NCBI GenBank assembly: GCA_947627355.1
Contig: CANQVX010000011.1
Location: forward strand, 1-55,803
DNA length: 55,803 nt
DNA from: an uncultured Bacilli bacterium
GTDB taxonomy: Bacteria > Bacillota_I > Bacilli_A > RFN20 > CAG-631
Direction of reading: 5' to 3'
The position numbers were made by a program, and so were the translations under genes. Numbering within the stretch: position 1 is the first letter of the stretch; every line of letters begins with the position of its first letter. The notes under the pieces are model-generated. The model saw nothing but the letters and a program-made list of their open reading frames with translations, was not told the origin of the DNA and ran no database searches. This document shows positions 28,619 through 37,662 of this stretch, one piece after another.

Positions 28619-29977
28619 ATGAAATTAAATAAAATTTTAAAGAAATTACAAATAAATTTTAAATCAAATATTAAGATAAATAAGTTATCAATAAATCATA
28701 AATTTGTCGATAAAAACACATGTTTTATAGCCTTACAGGGTAATAATCATCATGGACTAGATTTTGTTAATGAAAAATTCATAAATAATGTTGGAATTAT
28801 CTTTAGTGATAAAAAGACAGAGTATCAAAAATGTATTTGTATTGATAATTTGTTTTATCGATTATCTGAAATAGTATCAATCATGTATAAGAATTTGTTT
28901 AAAAAAGTAAAAGTAATTGGTGTTACAGGAACATGCGGTAAAACAACAACTGCCACAATGATTTATGAAATATTTAAAAAACAAAATAAAAGAGTTATCT
29001 ATTTTGGAACTCATAAGATCTTATATGATAATAAAGAAATCGATACCAATAATACAACATTAAATCCAATAGATTTTATCAATCAATATTTAACAATCAA
29101 TCAAGAGTTTGATTATTTAGTCTTGGAAGTATCAAGTCATGCAATACTTGAAAATAGAATTGATTTTTTAAACTTTTATATCATAGTTTTTACCAATTTT
29201 AGTCAAGATCATCTAGATTATCATCTAAATATGGATAATTATTTTAATGTAAAACAATCATTATTTAAAAGATTACCAAAAGATAGTTATGCAATTATTA
29301 ATATAGATGATGATAAAGCTTATGAAATAATTTCAAATACCAATGCTAATATCATTACTTATGGTATAAATAATGGAAAATATACGTCTAAAGACTATTC
29401 TAGAAATAATATCTTTGATTTTAATGAATATAATTTACTAGCCGCATATTCAGTTTCAAAAGTTTTAAATTTAAATGAAAATATAACAATAGAATCACTA
29501 AACAATTACGATTTTAGTTATGGCAGAAGTCAAATTGTTTATCAAAAAGAATTTAGAATTGCTTTAGATTATGCTCATAGTCCAGGGGCATTTAATGCCA
29601 TCTTACGTTCATGTAAGAAACAATGTTTTAACCGACTAATTGTTATCTTTGGTTGTGGTGGTAATCGAGATAAAGATAAAAGAGAAAAAATCGGTAAAAT
29701 TGTCGATAAATACGCCAATATTATAATTTTAACTAATGATAATCCACGAGATGAAGATGAAAAAAGCATCATTGCTGATATTAAAAAAGGTATCAATAAA
29801 GCAATTGTTATTTATGACCGTAAAAAAGCAATTGAATATGGAATATCAATAGCTAAAAAAGATGATTTTGTTTTAGTTTTAGGAAAAGGTAATGAAAATT
29901 ATCAAATAATTAAGAATAAAAAAATACAATTTAGTGATTTAGAGTGCATCAAAGAGAGTGTGAAAAAACTTGAATGA
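28619..29977 (+). CDS. murE: UDP-MurNAc-tripeptide ligase MurE, meso-diaminopimelate type
   Basis: Adds the third residue to the peptidoglycan stem peptide in the cytoplasm. The ATP-binding loop is GVTGTCGKTTT (about 101-111); VSSHA, SQDHLDYH and FGCGGNRDKDKRE follow in the usual order. DNPR at 374-377 is the motif seen in enzymes using meso-diaminopimelate rather than lysine. At 452 residues it is a little short, the trimming being in the N-terminal domain. The ATG at 28619 lies four bases after the spoVD stop and has a weak SD. It ends TGA inside the start of mraY. Confidence 0.93.
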   Translation: MKLNKILKKLQINFKSNIKINKLSINHKFVDKNTCFIALQGNNHHGLDFVNEKFINNVGIIFSDKKTEYQKCICIDNLFYRLSEIVSIMYKNLFKKVKVIGVTGTCGKTTTATMIYEIFKKQNKRVIYFGTHKILYDNKEIDTNNTTLNPIDFINQYLTINQEFDYLVLEVSSHAILENRIDFLNFYIIVFTNFSQDHLDYHLNMDNYFNVKQSLFKRLPKDSYAIINIDDDKAYEIISNTNANIITYGINNGKYTSKDYSRNNIFDFNEYNLLAAYSVSKVLNLNENITIESLNNYDFSYGRSQIVYQKEFRIALDYAHSPGAFNAILRSCKKQCFNRLIVIFGCGGNRDKDKREKIGKIVDKYANIIILTNDNPRDEDEKSIIADIKKGINKAIVIYDRKKAIEYGISIAKKDDFVLVLGKGNENYQIIKNKKIQFSDLECIKESVKKLE

Positions 29978-30944
29978 TTTTATTAAATTAGTTTTATGTT
30001 TTATTTTATCTTTTTTATTATGTCTAGTTTCAACCAAGTTTTATTTAAATTGGTCTAGAAAGAAAATGATAAGACAATATGTTAGAAAAGATATAGTAAG
30101 TACCCACTTTATTAAAGAAGGAACTCCTACAATGGGTGGTTGTTTAATTGTATTAGCAACACTTATTAGTTTTATTATCTTTTCAAAAAAGTTTTATCTT
30201 GATAACAAAGTACTTGCAATTATCTTTATCTTTTTATTCTTTGCCAGTATTGGATTTTTAGATGACTTATTTAAAATAGTTTTTCATAATTCTAATGGTT
30301 TAAAAGCAACATTTAGGCTTATTTTGGAAACAATTGCTTGTATTGTAGTCTTTTATTTGCTTTATAAATTTGGGTTTTCTAATATTCATTTACCATTAAC
30401 AAAAATAATCATTCCCTTAGGTACATTTTTAGTTGTTTATTACATTATTGTATTAGTTGGTAGTGCTAATGCAGTTAATTTTAGTGATGGCCTTGATGGA
30501 CTGGCAACTGGTTTAATGATTATTGCCTTAGTTCCATTTTTATTTATAGCAATTATCAAAAAAGAAGCAAGTATTGCCTATTTTATTATTGCTTTAATGG
30601 GTTCATTATTTGCTTTTTTAAAGTATAATTTACCACCGGCTAAATTATTTATGGGTGATGTTGGTTCTTTAGCAATTGGGGCAAGTTATGCCATGATAGC
30701 AATATCATTAAATAGTGAATTATTAATTTTGATTAGTGGTTTTATCTTTATTATTGAGATTCTATCGGTAATTTTACAGGTTATATATTTTAAATTAACT
30801 CATGGAAAAAGATTATTTTTAATGGCTCCTATCCATCATCATTATGAAAAGAAAAATATACCTGAATGGAAAGTTGTTATGTCGTTTTGGATGGTAGGAT
30901 TAATATTTTCAATAATTGCTACAATGATAGGAGTGATGCTATGA
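29970..30944 (+). CDS. mraY: Phospho-MurNAc-pentapeptide translocase MraY
   Basis: Makes lipid I by transferring phospho-MurNAc-pentapeptide to undecaprenyl phosphate. About ten membrane segments are visible with the family motifs GTPTMGG, FLDDLFK, SANAVNFSDGLDGLATG, LFMGDVGSLAIG and the histidine cluster PIHHHYE. Length 324 residues. The start is TTG at 29970, since no ATG is available before the first membrane segment in this frame; GAGAGTG lies upstream, and it overlaps murE by eight bases. Confidence 0.93.
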   Translation: MNDFIKLVLCFILSFLLCLVSTKFYLNWSRKKMIRQYVRKDIVSTHFIKEGTPTMGGCLIVLATLISFIIFSKKFYLDNKVLAIIFIFLFFASIGFLDDLFKIVFHNSNGLKATFRLILETIACIVVFYLLYKFGFSNIHLPLTKIIIPLGTFLVVYYIIVLVGSANAVNFSDGLDGLATGLMIIALVPFLFIAIIKKEASIAYFIIALMGSLFAFLKYNLPPAKLFMGDVGSLAIGASYAMIAISLNSELLILISGFIFIIEILSVILQVIYFKLTHGKRLFLMAPIHHHYEKKNIPEWKVVMSFWMVGLIFSIIATMIGVML

Positions 30945-32170
30945 AATTTTTATTACTAGGAAAAGGAAAAACAACCAAAGCAATTGAAAAGTTTTTAAGA
31001 CTTAAAAATCAAAAAGTTATAATTGCTTGTAATAAAGATGAATTAGAAGAAAATGATTTGTTATTTGATTTAAATTTACTTCAACTAAAAGATATAAATT
31101 ATGTAATAAAAAGCCCTGGAATAAGTCAAAACAACCATATCTTTAAAAAGATTCAAAAGAAAATGAAAGTTATCTCTGAATTAGATTTATTAACTTTATT
31201 TAACATTGATACCAAAATGATTGCAATAACTGGAAGTAATGGTAAAACAACCTGTGTTACTTTGATTGAAAGTTTATTAAAAAATGCTAATTATAAAGTA
31301 ATTGTTTGTGGTAATTCACATGAACCATTATTTGATTATTATCACGAATTTAATAACATAGACTTCATAATCATGGAATTATCTAGTTTTCAATTAGAAA
31401 ATTTATCATTTTATCATCCATTTATCAGTTGTATTTTAAATCTTGATGAGAATCATTTAGATAGTGTTAAATCTGTAAAACATTATTATCAAGCAAAGAA
31501 AAACATCTATAAATATTGTACTAAAAGCGATTATTTTATCTATAATGTTAGCATTAAACAGCTAAATGAAAGAAAAATACCAGCAACTATTAAAAGAATG
31601 GATCCATCGTTATTTTATAAGATAAATATGTTTAAAATGATAAAACCATATACAACTCAAATGATGGTTTTATATGAAATTGTTAAAATTTTAAACATAC
31701 ATAATTATGTTTTTATTAAAACTTTAAAGGAATTTAAAGCCTTACCATATCGTCAACAAGTAAAAGTAGTAAATAATATAACATTTATAAATGATTCTAA
31801 ATCAACATCAATTGCTGCTACTAAATTTGCCTTTGATCAAATTGATAAAAATAAGAAAGTTATATTAATCATTGGTGGTAAAAATAAAAGACTACATTAT
31901 AAAAAGTTAAAAGAATTACCTTATTATCGTTTATTAGTCTATGGAGAAATAGCAAAAATAGTAAAAAAGAAAATAAAAGATGCTATTCAATTTGAAGATT
32001 TAAAACAAGCGTTTAAATATGCCATTAATATTGTTGATTTTGATAGTGTTGTGTTATTTTCACCAGCTAGTAGTAGTTTTGATCAATATAAAAATTATAA
32101 AGAAAGAGGAAAGCATTTTGATGCTTTAATAGAAGAATATGAAAAAGAAATATCTGAAGCCCAAGATTAA
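30941..32170 (+). CDS. murD: UDP-MurNAc-L-alanine:D-glutamate ligase MurD
   Basis: Adds D-glutamate to UDP-MurNAc-L-alanine. The ATP loop is ITGSNGKTT; IIMELSSFQLE, LDENHLDSV and INDSKSTSIAA with SPASSSFDQY follow. The N-terminal domain is reduced, with KSPGIS retained. ATG 30941 overlaps the mraY stop (ATGA) and has AGGAGTG upstream; the longer frame beginning at 30866 lies inside mraY and is not real. Length 409 residues. ftsW/spoVE begins 32 bases before its end. Confidence 0.92.
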   Translation: MKFLLLGKGKTTKAIEKFLRLKNQKVIIACNKDELEENDLLFDLNLLQLKDINYVIKSPGISQNNHIFKKIQKKMKVISELDLLTLFNIDTKMIAITGSNGKTTCVTLIESLLKNANYKVIVCGNSHEPLFDYYHEFNNIDFIIMELSSFQLENLSFYHPFISCILNLDENHLDSVKSVKHYYQAKKNIYKYCTKSDYFIYNVSIKQLNERKIPATIKRMDPSLFYKINMFKMIKPYTTQMMVLYEIVKILNIHNYVFIKTLKEFKALPYRQQVKVVNNITFINDSKSTSIAATKFAFDQIDKNKKVILIIGGKNKRLHYKKLKELPYYRLLVYGEIAKIVKKKIKDAIQFEDLKQAFKYAINIVDFDSVVLFSPASSSFDQYKNYKERGKHFDALIEEYEKEISEAQD

Positions 32171-33245
32171 TTTAAAGATACTAATTCCTTTATATATCAT
32201 CTTAATTATCGGTATTTACATGGTTTATAGTTCAAGTAAAATCTGGGCTAATTACATGTATCATGATAGTTTTTATTATTTTAAAAGACAGTTAATATTT
32301 TTAATACTTGGCACTATTATGTTAATCATTGGTTATAAAATGAATCTAAATAAAGTAAAAAAAAATATTAATAAAATCTTATTATTGTCTATTTTATTGT
32401 TGATTTTAGTTTTAATTCCTGGACTTGGTATTAGTAGAAATGGTTCAAAAAGTTGGTTTGGTATTGGTGATTTTTTATTTCAACCATCTGAGTTTTTTAA
32501 AATCGCAATTGTTTTATATATGGCTAGAAAATTAACAGATTATTATCTTACAACAAATAAGTTTTTTAAAACAATTATTCCTTTTTTATTACCAGCCTTA
32601 GTTGGCTTTTTACTTATCATGTTACAACCTGATTTTGGTAGTGGTATCGTTATGCTTGCAGCCGTTTTAATCATGTGTATGGTATCTAAATCAAAGTTTA
32701 AAAACTATTTAATAATTGGACTTATAGGTATATTTGGCCTAGGAATACTAATTAGTTCAGCTACGTATCGAATAGATCGAATTGTTGCATTCTTTAATCC
32801 TTGGAAAGATCCTCTTGGTAGTGGCTTTCAAATAATTCAATCATTATATGCAATTAGTCCTGGTGGTTTAATGGGAAGAGGAATTGATGGAAGTTTTCAA
32901 AAGTTCTTTTATTTACCCGAACCGCAAACTGATTTTATCTTTTCAATATTTGCTGAAGAATATGGCTTTATTGGTAGTTTTGTTGTAATTGTTTTATATA
33001 TTTATTTAATAGATATGTGTTTTAAAAGTGCTATTAAATCAAAAAATGAGTTTGCTAGTTTTATAAAAATAGGCTTTACATCCTTAATCGCTGTTCAAGT
33101 ATTTATTAATCTAGGAGTTGTTGTTGGTTTACTACCAGTTACAGGCATAACATTACCTTTTATGTCCTATGGTGGTTCATCCTTAACATTATTAATGTTT
33201 TCAATGGGTTTAATATTGAATCAAAGTTTGGAGGAAAGTACATGA
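32139..33245 (+). CDS. ftsW: SEDS glycosyltransferase FtsW/SpoVE
   Basis: A 368-residue SEDS-family peptidoglycan polymerase that partners a class B PBP. About ten membrane segments are seen; family landmarks are YSSSKIWA near the N-terminus, WFGIGDFLFQPSEFFKIA, LQPDFGSG (with the catalytic aspartate), NPWKDPLGSGFQIIQS, GGLMGRGI, FIFSIFAEEYGFIG and GITLPFMSYGGSS. Whether it acts in division (FtsW) or cortex synthesis (SpoVE) cannot be told; it is the only SEDS gene in this cluster. Its long overlap with murD suggests coupling. Confidence 0.9.
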   Translation: MKKKYLKPKINLKILIPLYIILIIGIYMVYSSSKIWANYMYHDSFYYFKRQLIFLILGTIMLIIGYKMNLNKVKKNINKILLLSILLLILVLIPGLGISRNGSKSWFGIGDFLFQPSEFFKIAIVLYMARKLTDYYLTTNKFFKTIIPFLLPALVGFLLIMLQPDFGSGIVMLAAVLIMCMVSKSKFKNYLIIGLIGIFGLGILISSATYRIDRIVAFFNPWKDPLGSGFQIIQSLYAISPGGLMGRGIDGSFQKFFYLPEPQTDFIFSIFAEEYGFIGSFVVIVLYIYLIDMCFKSAIKSKNEFASFIKIGFTSLIAVQVFINLGVVVGLLPVTGITLPFMSYGGSSLTLLMFSMGLILNQSLEEST

Positions 33246-34225
33246 ATATAGCATTAATTGGTTCAGGAAGTGGAGGCCATATCTATCCTTGTATCAGTTT
33301 TTATAAAGAAGCAATTAAATCTCATAATTGTATCTGTTTTGTCTTTAAAAAGATTGATGAAGAGATTTATAAGAATCAATATATTGATTTTATAAAAATT
33401 AACAATAAATTATCTTCATTTAAACAAATAATAGAACTTAGAAAACAATTTAAAAAGAATTCAATTGATTGTTTAGTAACTTTTGGTGGTAAAGTTAGTT
33501 TTTTAGCCATTCTAGCGGCAAAAAGCTTAGGAATAAAGATTTATATGTGTGAACAAAATGTAATCTTTGGTAAAGCAAATTCTATCGGTCGAATCTTTGT
33601 AAATAAAATCTTTCTAGCATTTCCAATTAAAGAAAACAAGAAATATTTATATGTTGGAAATCCAGTTGTTGAAAATTTAAATTGTAAAAAATTCGATTTC
33701 TTTAAAACTAGCAAACCAACCATTCTTTTAGTTTGTGGAAGTCTAGGATCAAGTACAATTTTAAATGTCTTTGCTGATTTTATTAGTAAACATAATGAAT
33801 ATAATTTTATAGTTGTTTTAGGAAAAAATAATCATGATTCACTGATAAAAAATGATAATGTAATGATTTTTGATTATTATGAACCATTAAAAGACTTACT
33901 TAATAGTGTTGATGTTGTAATATCTAGAGCAGGGGCTTCAACTCTTAGTGAAATCATTGCGTTAAATGTCTTATCAATATTAATACCAAGCCCATATGTA
34001 ACCAATAACCATCAATATAAAAATGCTAAATTTCTACTAGATAAAAATGCTTGTCAAATGATTCAAGAAAAAGACTTAAATGAAACTATAATTAACAGCT
34101 ATATCTTAAATTATCTAAATAATCCTTATTATTGTTATCAAGTAAAAGAAAATATGAAAAAATTAAAAGTAAACCATCCTTGCAAAAAAATGTTAGAAGT
34201 AATAGAAAAAGATCTCAATGAATAA
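33242..34225 (+). CDS. murG: UDP-GlcNAc transferase MurG
   Basis: Converts lipid I to lipid II. The N-terminal glycine-rich loop is GSGSGGHIYP; further motifs are CEQNVIFGKAN, YVGNPV, CGSLGSST and the donor-binding SRAGASTLSEI. At 327 residues it is somewhat shorter than the usual 350-360. GGAGGAAAG precedes the ATG, which overlaps the ftsW stop as ATGA. murB starts eight bases before its end. Confidence 0.92.
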   Translation: MNIALIGSGSGGHIYPCISFYKEAIKSHNCICFVFKKIDEEIYKNQYIDFIKINNKLSSFKQIIELRKQFKKNSIDCLVTFGGKVSFLAILAAKSLGIKIYMCEQNVIFGKANSIGRIFVNKIFLAFPIKENKKYLYVGNPVVENLNCKKFDFFKTSKPTILLVCGSLGSSTILNVFADFISKHNEYNFIVVLGKNNHDSLIKNDNVMIFDYYEPLKDLLNSVDVVISRAGASTLSEIIALNVLSILIPSPYVTNNHQYKNAKFLLDKNACQMIQEKDLNETIINSYILNYLNNPYYCYQVKENMKKLKVNHPCKKMLEVIEKDLNE

Positions 34226-35129
34226 TAAGCAATTATTTTTAAAAAAGATAAAAGATTACAAAGATTTAATTATTTATAAGGATTGTTATTTCAAGGATTT
34301 TAATACTTTTCATGTCAATAATTTAATTGAAACATTAATAATTGTTAAATCAGTAAATACTTTAAAAAAGATACTATTTGACTTAAATCAATATGAACTA
34401 GAATATGTAATAATTGGAAATGGCTCAAAAATCTTGTTTAAGGACATGTATGTTAAAAAAATAGTAATAGTAATTAATAATAATTTTGAAAATATTAGTC
34501 TTGATAGTGATTATATTTATGCAAGTTCAGGAACTAATCTAGCAAAAATAATATCATTTGGTCATTTATATAATTTAGGAGGAATGGAAAAATTAATAGG
34601 AATTCCGGCAAGTTTAGGTGGTGCTATTTATAAGAATGCTGGGGCATATGATTTAGCCATTAGTGATTTTATAATAAGTGTTGATTTTATCGATGAATTC
34701 AATAATTTTCAAACAATTGATAATAGAGATTGTGCTTTTAGTTATCGTTATTCAATTTTTCAAAAAAAGAAAAAATGGACAATTGTTGGAGCAAAATTAA
34801 AGCTATCACCAATTGATATCAACGAATCAAAACAAATTATAAAAGAAACCATTCTAAATAGAACAAATAAACAACCTCATAACCATCATAACTGTGGTTC
34901 CATCTTTAAGAATCCAATTGGTTATAAAAGTGCTGATTTAATCGATAAATGTAATCTAAAAGGACTTAAAATAAATGATGCTATGATTAGTAATGAACAT
35001 GCTAATTTCATAGTTAATTTAAATAATGCAAAGCCTGCAGATATCATAAAATTAATCGAAGAAATCGAAAAAAATGTTTATGAAAAGTTTAAAATTAAGT
35101 TAGAACTTGAACTAGAAATCATAACCTAG
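34218..35129 (+). CDS. murB: UDP-N-acetylenolpyruvoylglucosamine reductase MurB
   Basis: FAD- and NADPH-dependent reductase forming UDP-MurNAc. The FAD-binding region has VIIGNGSKILF and GIPASLGGAIYKNAGAYD; FSYRYSIF and the catalytic-serine segment NCGSIFKNP follow, and the C-terminus has LIDKCNLKGLKINDAMIS and HANFIVN. It is a type II (tyrosine-loop-less) MurB of 303 residues. It overlaps murG by eight bases, and ftsA follows after a 79-base gap containing its own promoter. Confidence 0.93.
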   Translation: MNNKQLFLKKIKDYKDLIIYKDCYFKDFNTFHVNNLIETLIIVKSVNTLKKILFDLNQYELEYVIIGNGSKILFKDMYVKKIVIVINNNFENISLDSDYIYASSGTNLAKIISFGHLYNLGGMEKLIGIPASLGGAIYKNAGAYDLAISDFIISVDFIDEFNNFQTIDNRDCAFSYRYSIFQKKKKWTIVGAKLKLSPIDINESKQIIKETILNRTNKQPHNHHNCGSIFKNPIGYKSADLIDKCNLKGLKINDAMISNEHANFIVNLNNAKPADIIKLIEEIEKNVYEKFKIKLELELEIIT

Positions 35130-35146
35130 TAAAAATTTTATAATTT

Positions 35147-35187
35147 ACGTTTTTTTTCTTTAAGTATTAAAGAAAACGTGTTATACT
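35147..35187 (+). promoter_or_regulatory. ftsA promoter with preceding inverted repeat
   Basis: TGT plus TATACT (35182-35187) forms an extended -10 box. Immediately upstream an imperfect hairpin pairs ACGTTTT..CTTTAA (35147-35163) with TTAAAG..AAAACGT (35167-35179), leaving four T bulged. It may be a weak murB terminator or an operator. Confidence 0.4.
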
Positions 35188-35208
35188 TAGTTACTAGGAG
35201 GAAACGGT

Positions 35209-36429
35209 ATGCAAGCAAATTTATTTTCAATCATTGAAATTCAATCAACATTTACAAAATTATTAATTTTGAATTTAGATAGCAATAAGATTTATGTTAT
35301 CGCTGCTGATCGAATTTTAACTAAAGGTTTTCATAATGGTGAAATCGTTAATGAAGAAGAATTTTTAGCATTTATCGATAAATTAGTTGATCACGTTGAA
35401 AACAAATATAAGATTGAATCTCAACAAATGATTTTAGTTTTACCAACAATTGATCATGTTGTTCATACCGTTGGTAGTAAAATGAGTATCTTATCGGCCA
35501 TGAATATAATTACTCAAGCTGATATCGATGCCATTAGAAAAGATTGTCGTTATGTAAAACTACCAGACTCTCTAGTGGTTGTTGAAGAAGTTCCAATTGA
35601 ATATCAACTTGATAGCGGGAAAGTACAACCTAATCCACCACTTCAAATTCAATCGACAACACTTGCTTTAAAATCAGCAGTTCATGTCTTAGAAAAGAAA
35701 TATGTTGAACCATTGATGATTGCTTTTGATGATAAAAACATTGAAATATTAACTGCTTATTTATCATCGTTTGCATGTTATAGTGCAAGTGAAAGCTTAG
35801 TAAATAAATTAAATCGAACTGTTTTAGTCCATTTTGATGATGATGCTATTACATATTCAGTTTTTGAAAAAGGATTTCTTACTAAAACTAATTATGTAAG
35901 AGGTGGCGAAAGTGTATTTTTAAATCATTTAAGCAATAAATTTAATTTATCAATAGAAGATGCTAGTAAAACATTTGAATCATTATTTTTAATTGATTCG
36001 AATCGACTTAGAGATATTTGTATCGATGCTAATGATTTATTATCAGAACTTTCAGTTCATAATGAAATCATGCCATTACTTGACAATATGTTAAGTGTAG
36101 TTGCCACAAATTTAAACAATTATATAAATGAAACCAATTTAAAAACTGATGTAATTTTTACGGGTAAATGGTTAAATTATCGTGGCTTAGTTGGTTATTT
36201 TAATCAAAAATATCCTTTAAATGTTAAAGGTGCTTATTTAAATGAATTTGGTGTTTTAAGTAATGAATTTATCACTTCATATGGTGCATTTATTAGATAT
36301 CTTGAACAAAATAAAACAATCTTACTTGATTTTGAAGACACTAAAACAAATACATTAAATCAAAACAACAATATTCAACCAAATCAAAATAAAAGAAGTT
36401 CATTAAATATCTTTGATGACGATGATTAG
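35209..36429 (+). CDS. ftsA: Divergent FtsA-like actin homologue
   Basis: A 406-residue protein placed directly before ftsZ, which with its overall pattern (SHS2-like domain at about 80-165, C-terminal EFGVLSNEFITSYGA) identifies it as FtsA. It is unusual. The phosphate-1 loop is IEIQSTFTK instead of DIGTTK, and the phosphate-2 loop is VHFDDDAITYSVF instead of DIGGGTTDIAV, so ATP binding is doubtful. The C-terminus is an Asn/Gln-rich linker ending NIFDDDD with no amphipathic membrane helix. AGGAGG (35196-35201) precedes the ATG. SepF, encoded 4 kb downstream, may supply membrane anchoring. Confidence 0.78.
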   Translation: MQANLFSIIEIQSTFTKLLILNLDSNKIYVIAADRILTKGFHNGEIVNEEEFLAFIDKLVDHVENKYKIESQQMILVLPTIDHVVHTVGSKMSILSAMNIITQADIDAIRKDCRYVKLPDSLVVVEEVPIEYQLDSGKVQPNPPLQIQSTTLALKSAVHVLEKKYVEPLMIAFDDKNIEILTAYLSSFACYSASESLVNKLNRTVLVHFDDDAITYSVFEKGFLTKTNYVRGGESVFLNHLSNKFNLSIEDASKTFESLFLIDSNRLRDICIDANDLLSELSVHNEIMPLLDNMLSVVATNLNNYINETNLKTDVIFTGKWLNYRGLVGYFNQKYPLNVKGAYLNEFGVLSNEFITSYGAFIRYLEQNKTILLDFEDTKTNTLNQNNNIQPNQNKRSSLNIFDDDD

Positions 36430-36442
36430 AGGGGGTAAATGC

Positions 36443-37555
36443 ATGGATAATTTTGAAAATTATGAAAGTATCGTTAAAATTAAGGTTATCGGTGTTGGAG
36501 GCGCAGGAAATAATGCTGTTAATCGAATGATTACAGATAATATTATGGGTGCTGAATTCTATGTTTTAAACACTGATGCTCAAGTTTTAAATTGTTCTAA
36601 AGCCGAACATCGAATTATGATTGGAAAAACCACCACTAAAGGCTTAGGTGCTGGTGCAAATCCTGAAATTGGTTTAAAAGCCGCTTTAGAAAGTGAAGAT
36701 GAAATTAGAGCCATAGTAAAAGATACTGATATGGTTTTTGTCGCTGCTGGTATGGGTGGTGGAACAGGAACTGGTGCTGCTCCTGTTGTATGTAGATTAG
36801 CTAAAGAATGTGGTGCATTAGTTATTGGTATTGTTACTAGACCATTTTCATTTGAAGGAAAAAACAGAATGAACAATGCTTTAAGTGGCATTGAAGAATT
36901 GAAAAAATATGTTGATTCATTAATCGTTATTTCAAATGATCATATCTTACATCAAAACAGTGATTTACCTCTAAAAGATTCATTTTTACAAGCTGATGAA
37001 ATACTTAAAAAATCAGTTCAATCTATTACTGAATTAGTTACATTACCTGCACATATTAATCTTGACTTTGCTGATGTTAAAACATTACTTACCAATAAAG
37101 GTACAGCTATGATTGGTTTTGGTATTGGAAAAGGCGCTAATCGTGCTCAAGATGCAGCCGCTAATGCTATTTCATCACCATTACTAGAAACCTCAATTAA
37201 AGGTGCTAGAAATGCTATTGTTGCTATTACAAGTAGTAAAGATGCAACTTTACTTGATTTTACAGTTGCTGTTGAACATATTAGAGATGCCTCAGGAGAA
37301 GATATTAATATTATCTTTGGAGCTTCTATCAACGAAAATCTTGAAGATGAAGTTCAAGTTACAGTTATCGCTACTGATTTCAATGAAGATGTTGTTAATC
37401 ATGAAGTTCAACCACTTGATGTAACAATTGTAAGAAAACCAGTACCATATGAAACTGCTAAAGAAAACGAAAACAAACAAGTTTATGAAAACGATGAATT
37501 AGATGAAAATAAAGATAGTGAAGATACTCAAACATTAAAACCATCATTTTTCTAA
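36443..37555 (+). CDS. ftsZ: Cell division GTPase FtsZ
   Basis: Tubulin-like GTPase that forms the division ring. The signature GGGTGTG is at residues 105-111, the N-terminal loop is GVGGAGNNAV, and the T7 loop is HINLDFADVKTLL. The globular core is intact; an acidic linker leads to a short C-terminus LKPSFF, which lacks the basic end of the usual conserved peptide. ATG 36443 has AGGGGGT upstream; the frame start at 36413 lies inside ftsA. Length 370 residues. Confidence 0.96.
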   Translation: MDNFENYESIVKIKVIGVGGAGNNAVNRMITDNIMGAEFYVLNTDAQVLNCSKAEHRIMIGKTTTKGLGAGANPEIGLKAALESEDEIRAIVKDTDMVFVAAGMGGGTGTGAAPVVCRLAKECGALVIGIVTRPFSFEGKNRMNNALSGIEELKKYVDSLIVISNDHILHQNSDLPLKDSFLQADEILKKSVQSITELVTLPAHINLDFADVKTLLTNKGTAMIGFGIGKGANRAQDAAANAISSPLLETSIKGARNAIVAITSSKDATLLDFTVAVEHIRDASGEDINIIFGASINENLEDEVQVTVIATDFNEDVVNHEVQPLDVTIVRKPVPYETAKENENKQVYENDELDENKDSEDTQTLKPSFF

Positions 37556-37573
37556 AATCTAACTAATGATTCT

Positions 37574-37607
37574 AAAGCAATTTTCTTAAATGAAAGTTGC
37601 TTTTTTT
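37574..37607 (+). terminator. Terminator after ftsZ
   Basis: A 12-bp stem AAAGCAATTTTC (37574-37585) / GAAAGTTGCTTT (37592-37603), 6-base loop and a T run. Confidence 0.88.
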
Positions 37608-37612
37608 CATGG

Positions 37613-37646
37613 TTTGACAAAATTCTTAGAAACAAAATTCTATAAT
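37613..37646 (+). promoter_or_regulatory. spoIIG-type promoter: over-spaced -35/-10 with Spo0A-box-like sequence
   Basis: Perfect TTGACA (37614-37619) and perfect TATAAT (37641-37646) are separated by 21 bp, too far for ordinary sigma-A use. TTTGACAAA (37613-37621) reads TTTGTCAAA on the minus strand, matching the Spo0A box TTTGTCRAA. The Bacillus spoIIG promoter has the same peculiarity, with about a 22-bp spacer, and is activated by Spo0A-P. Confidence 0.7.
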
Positions 37647-37662
37647 AAGCATGGTGATTATA

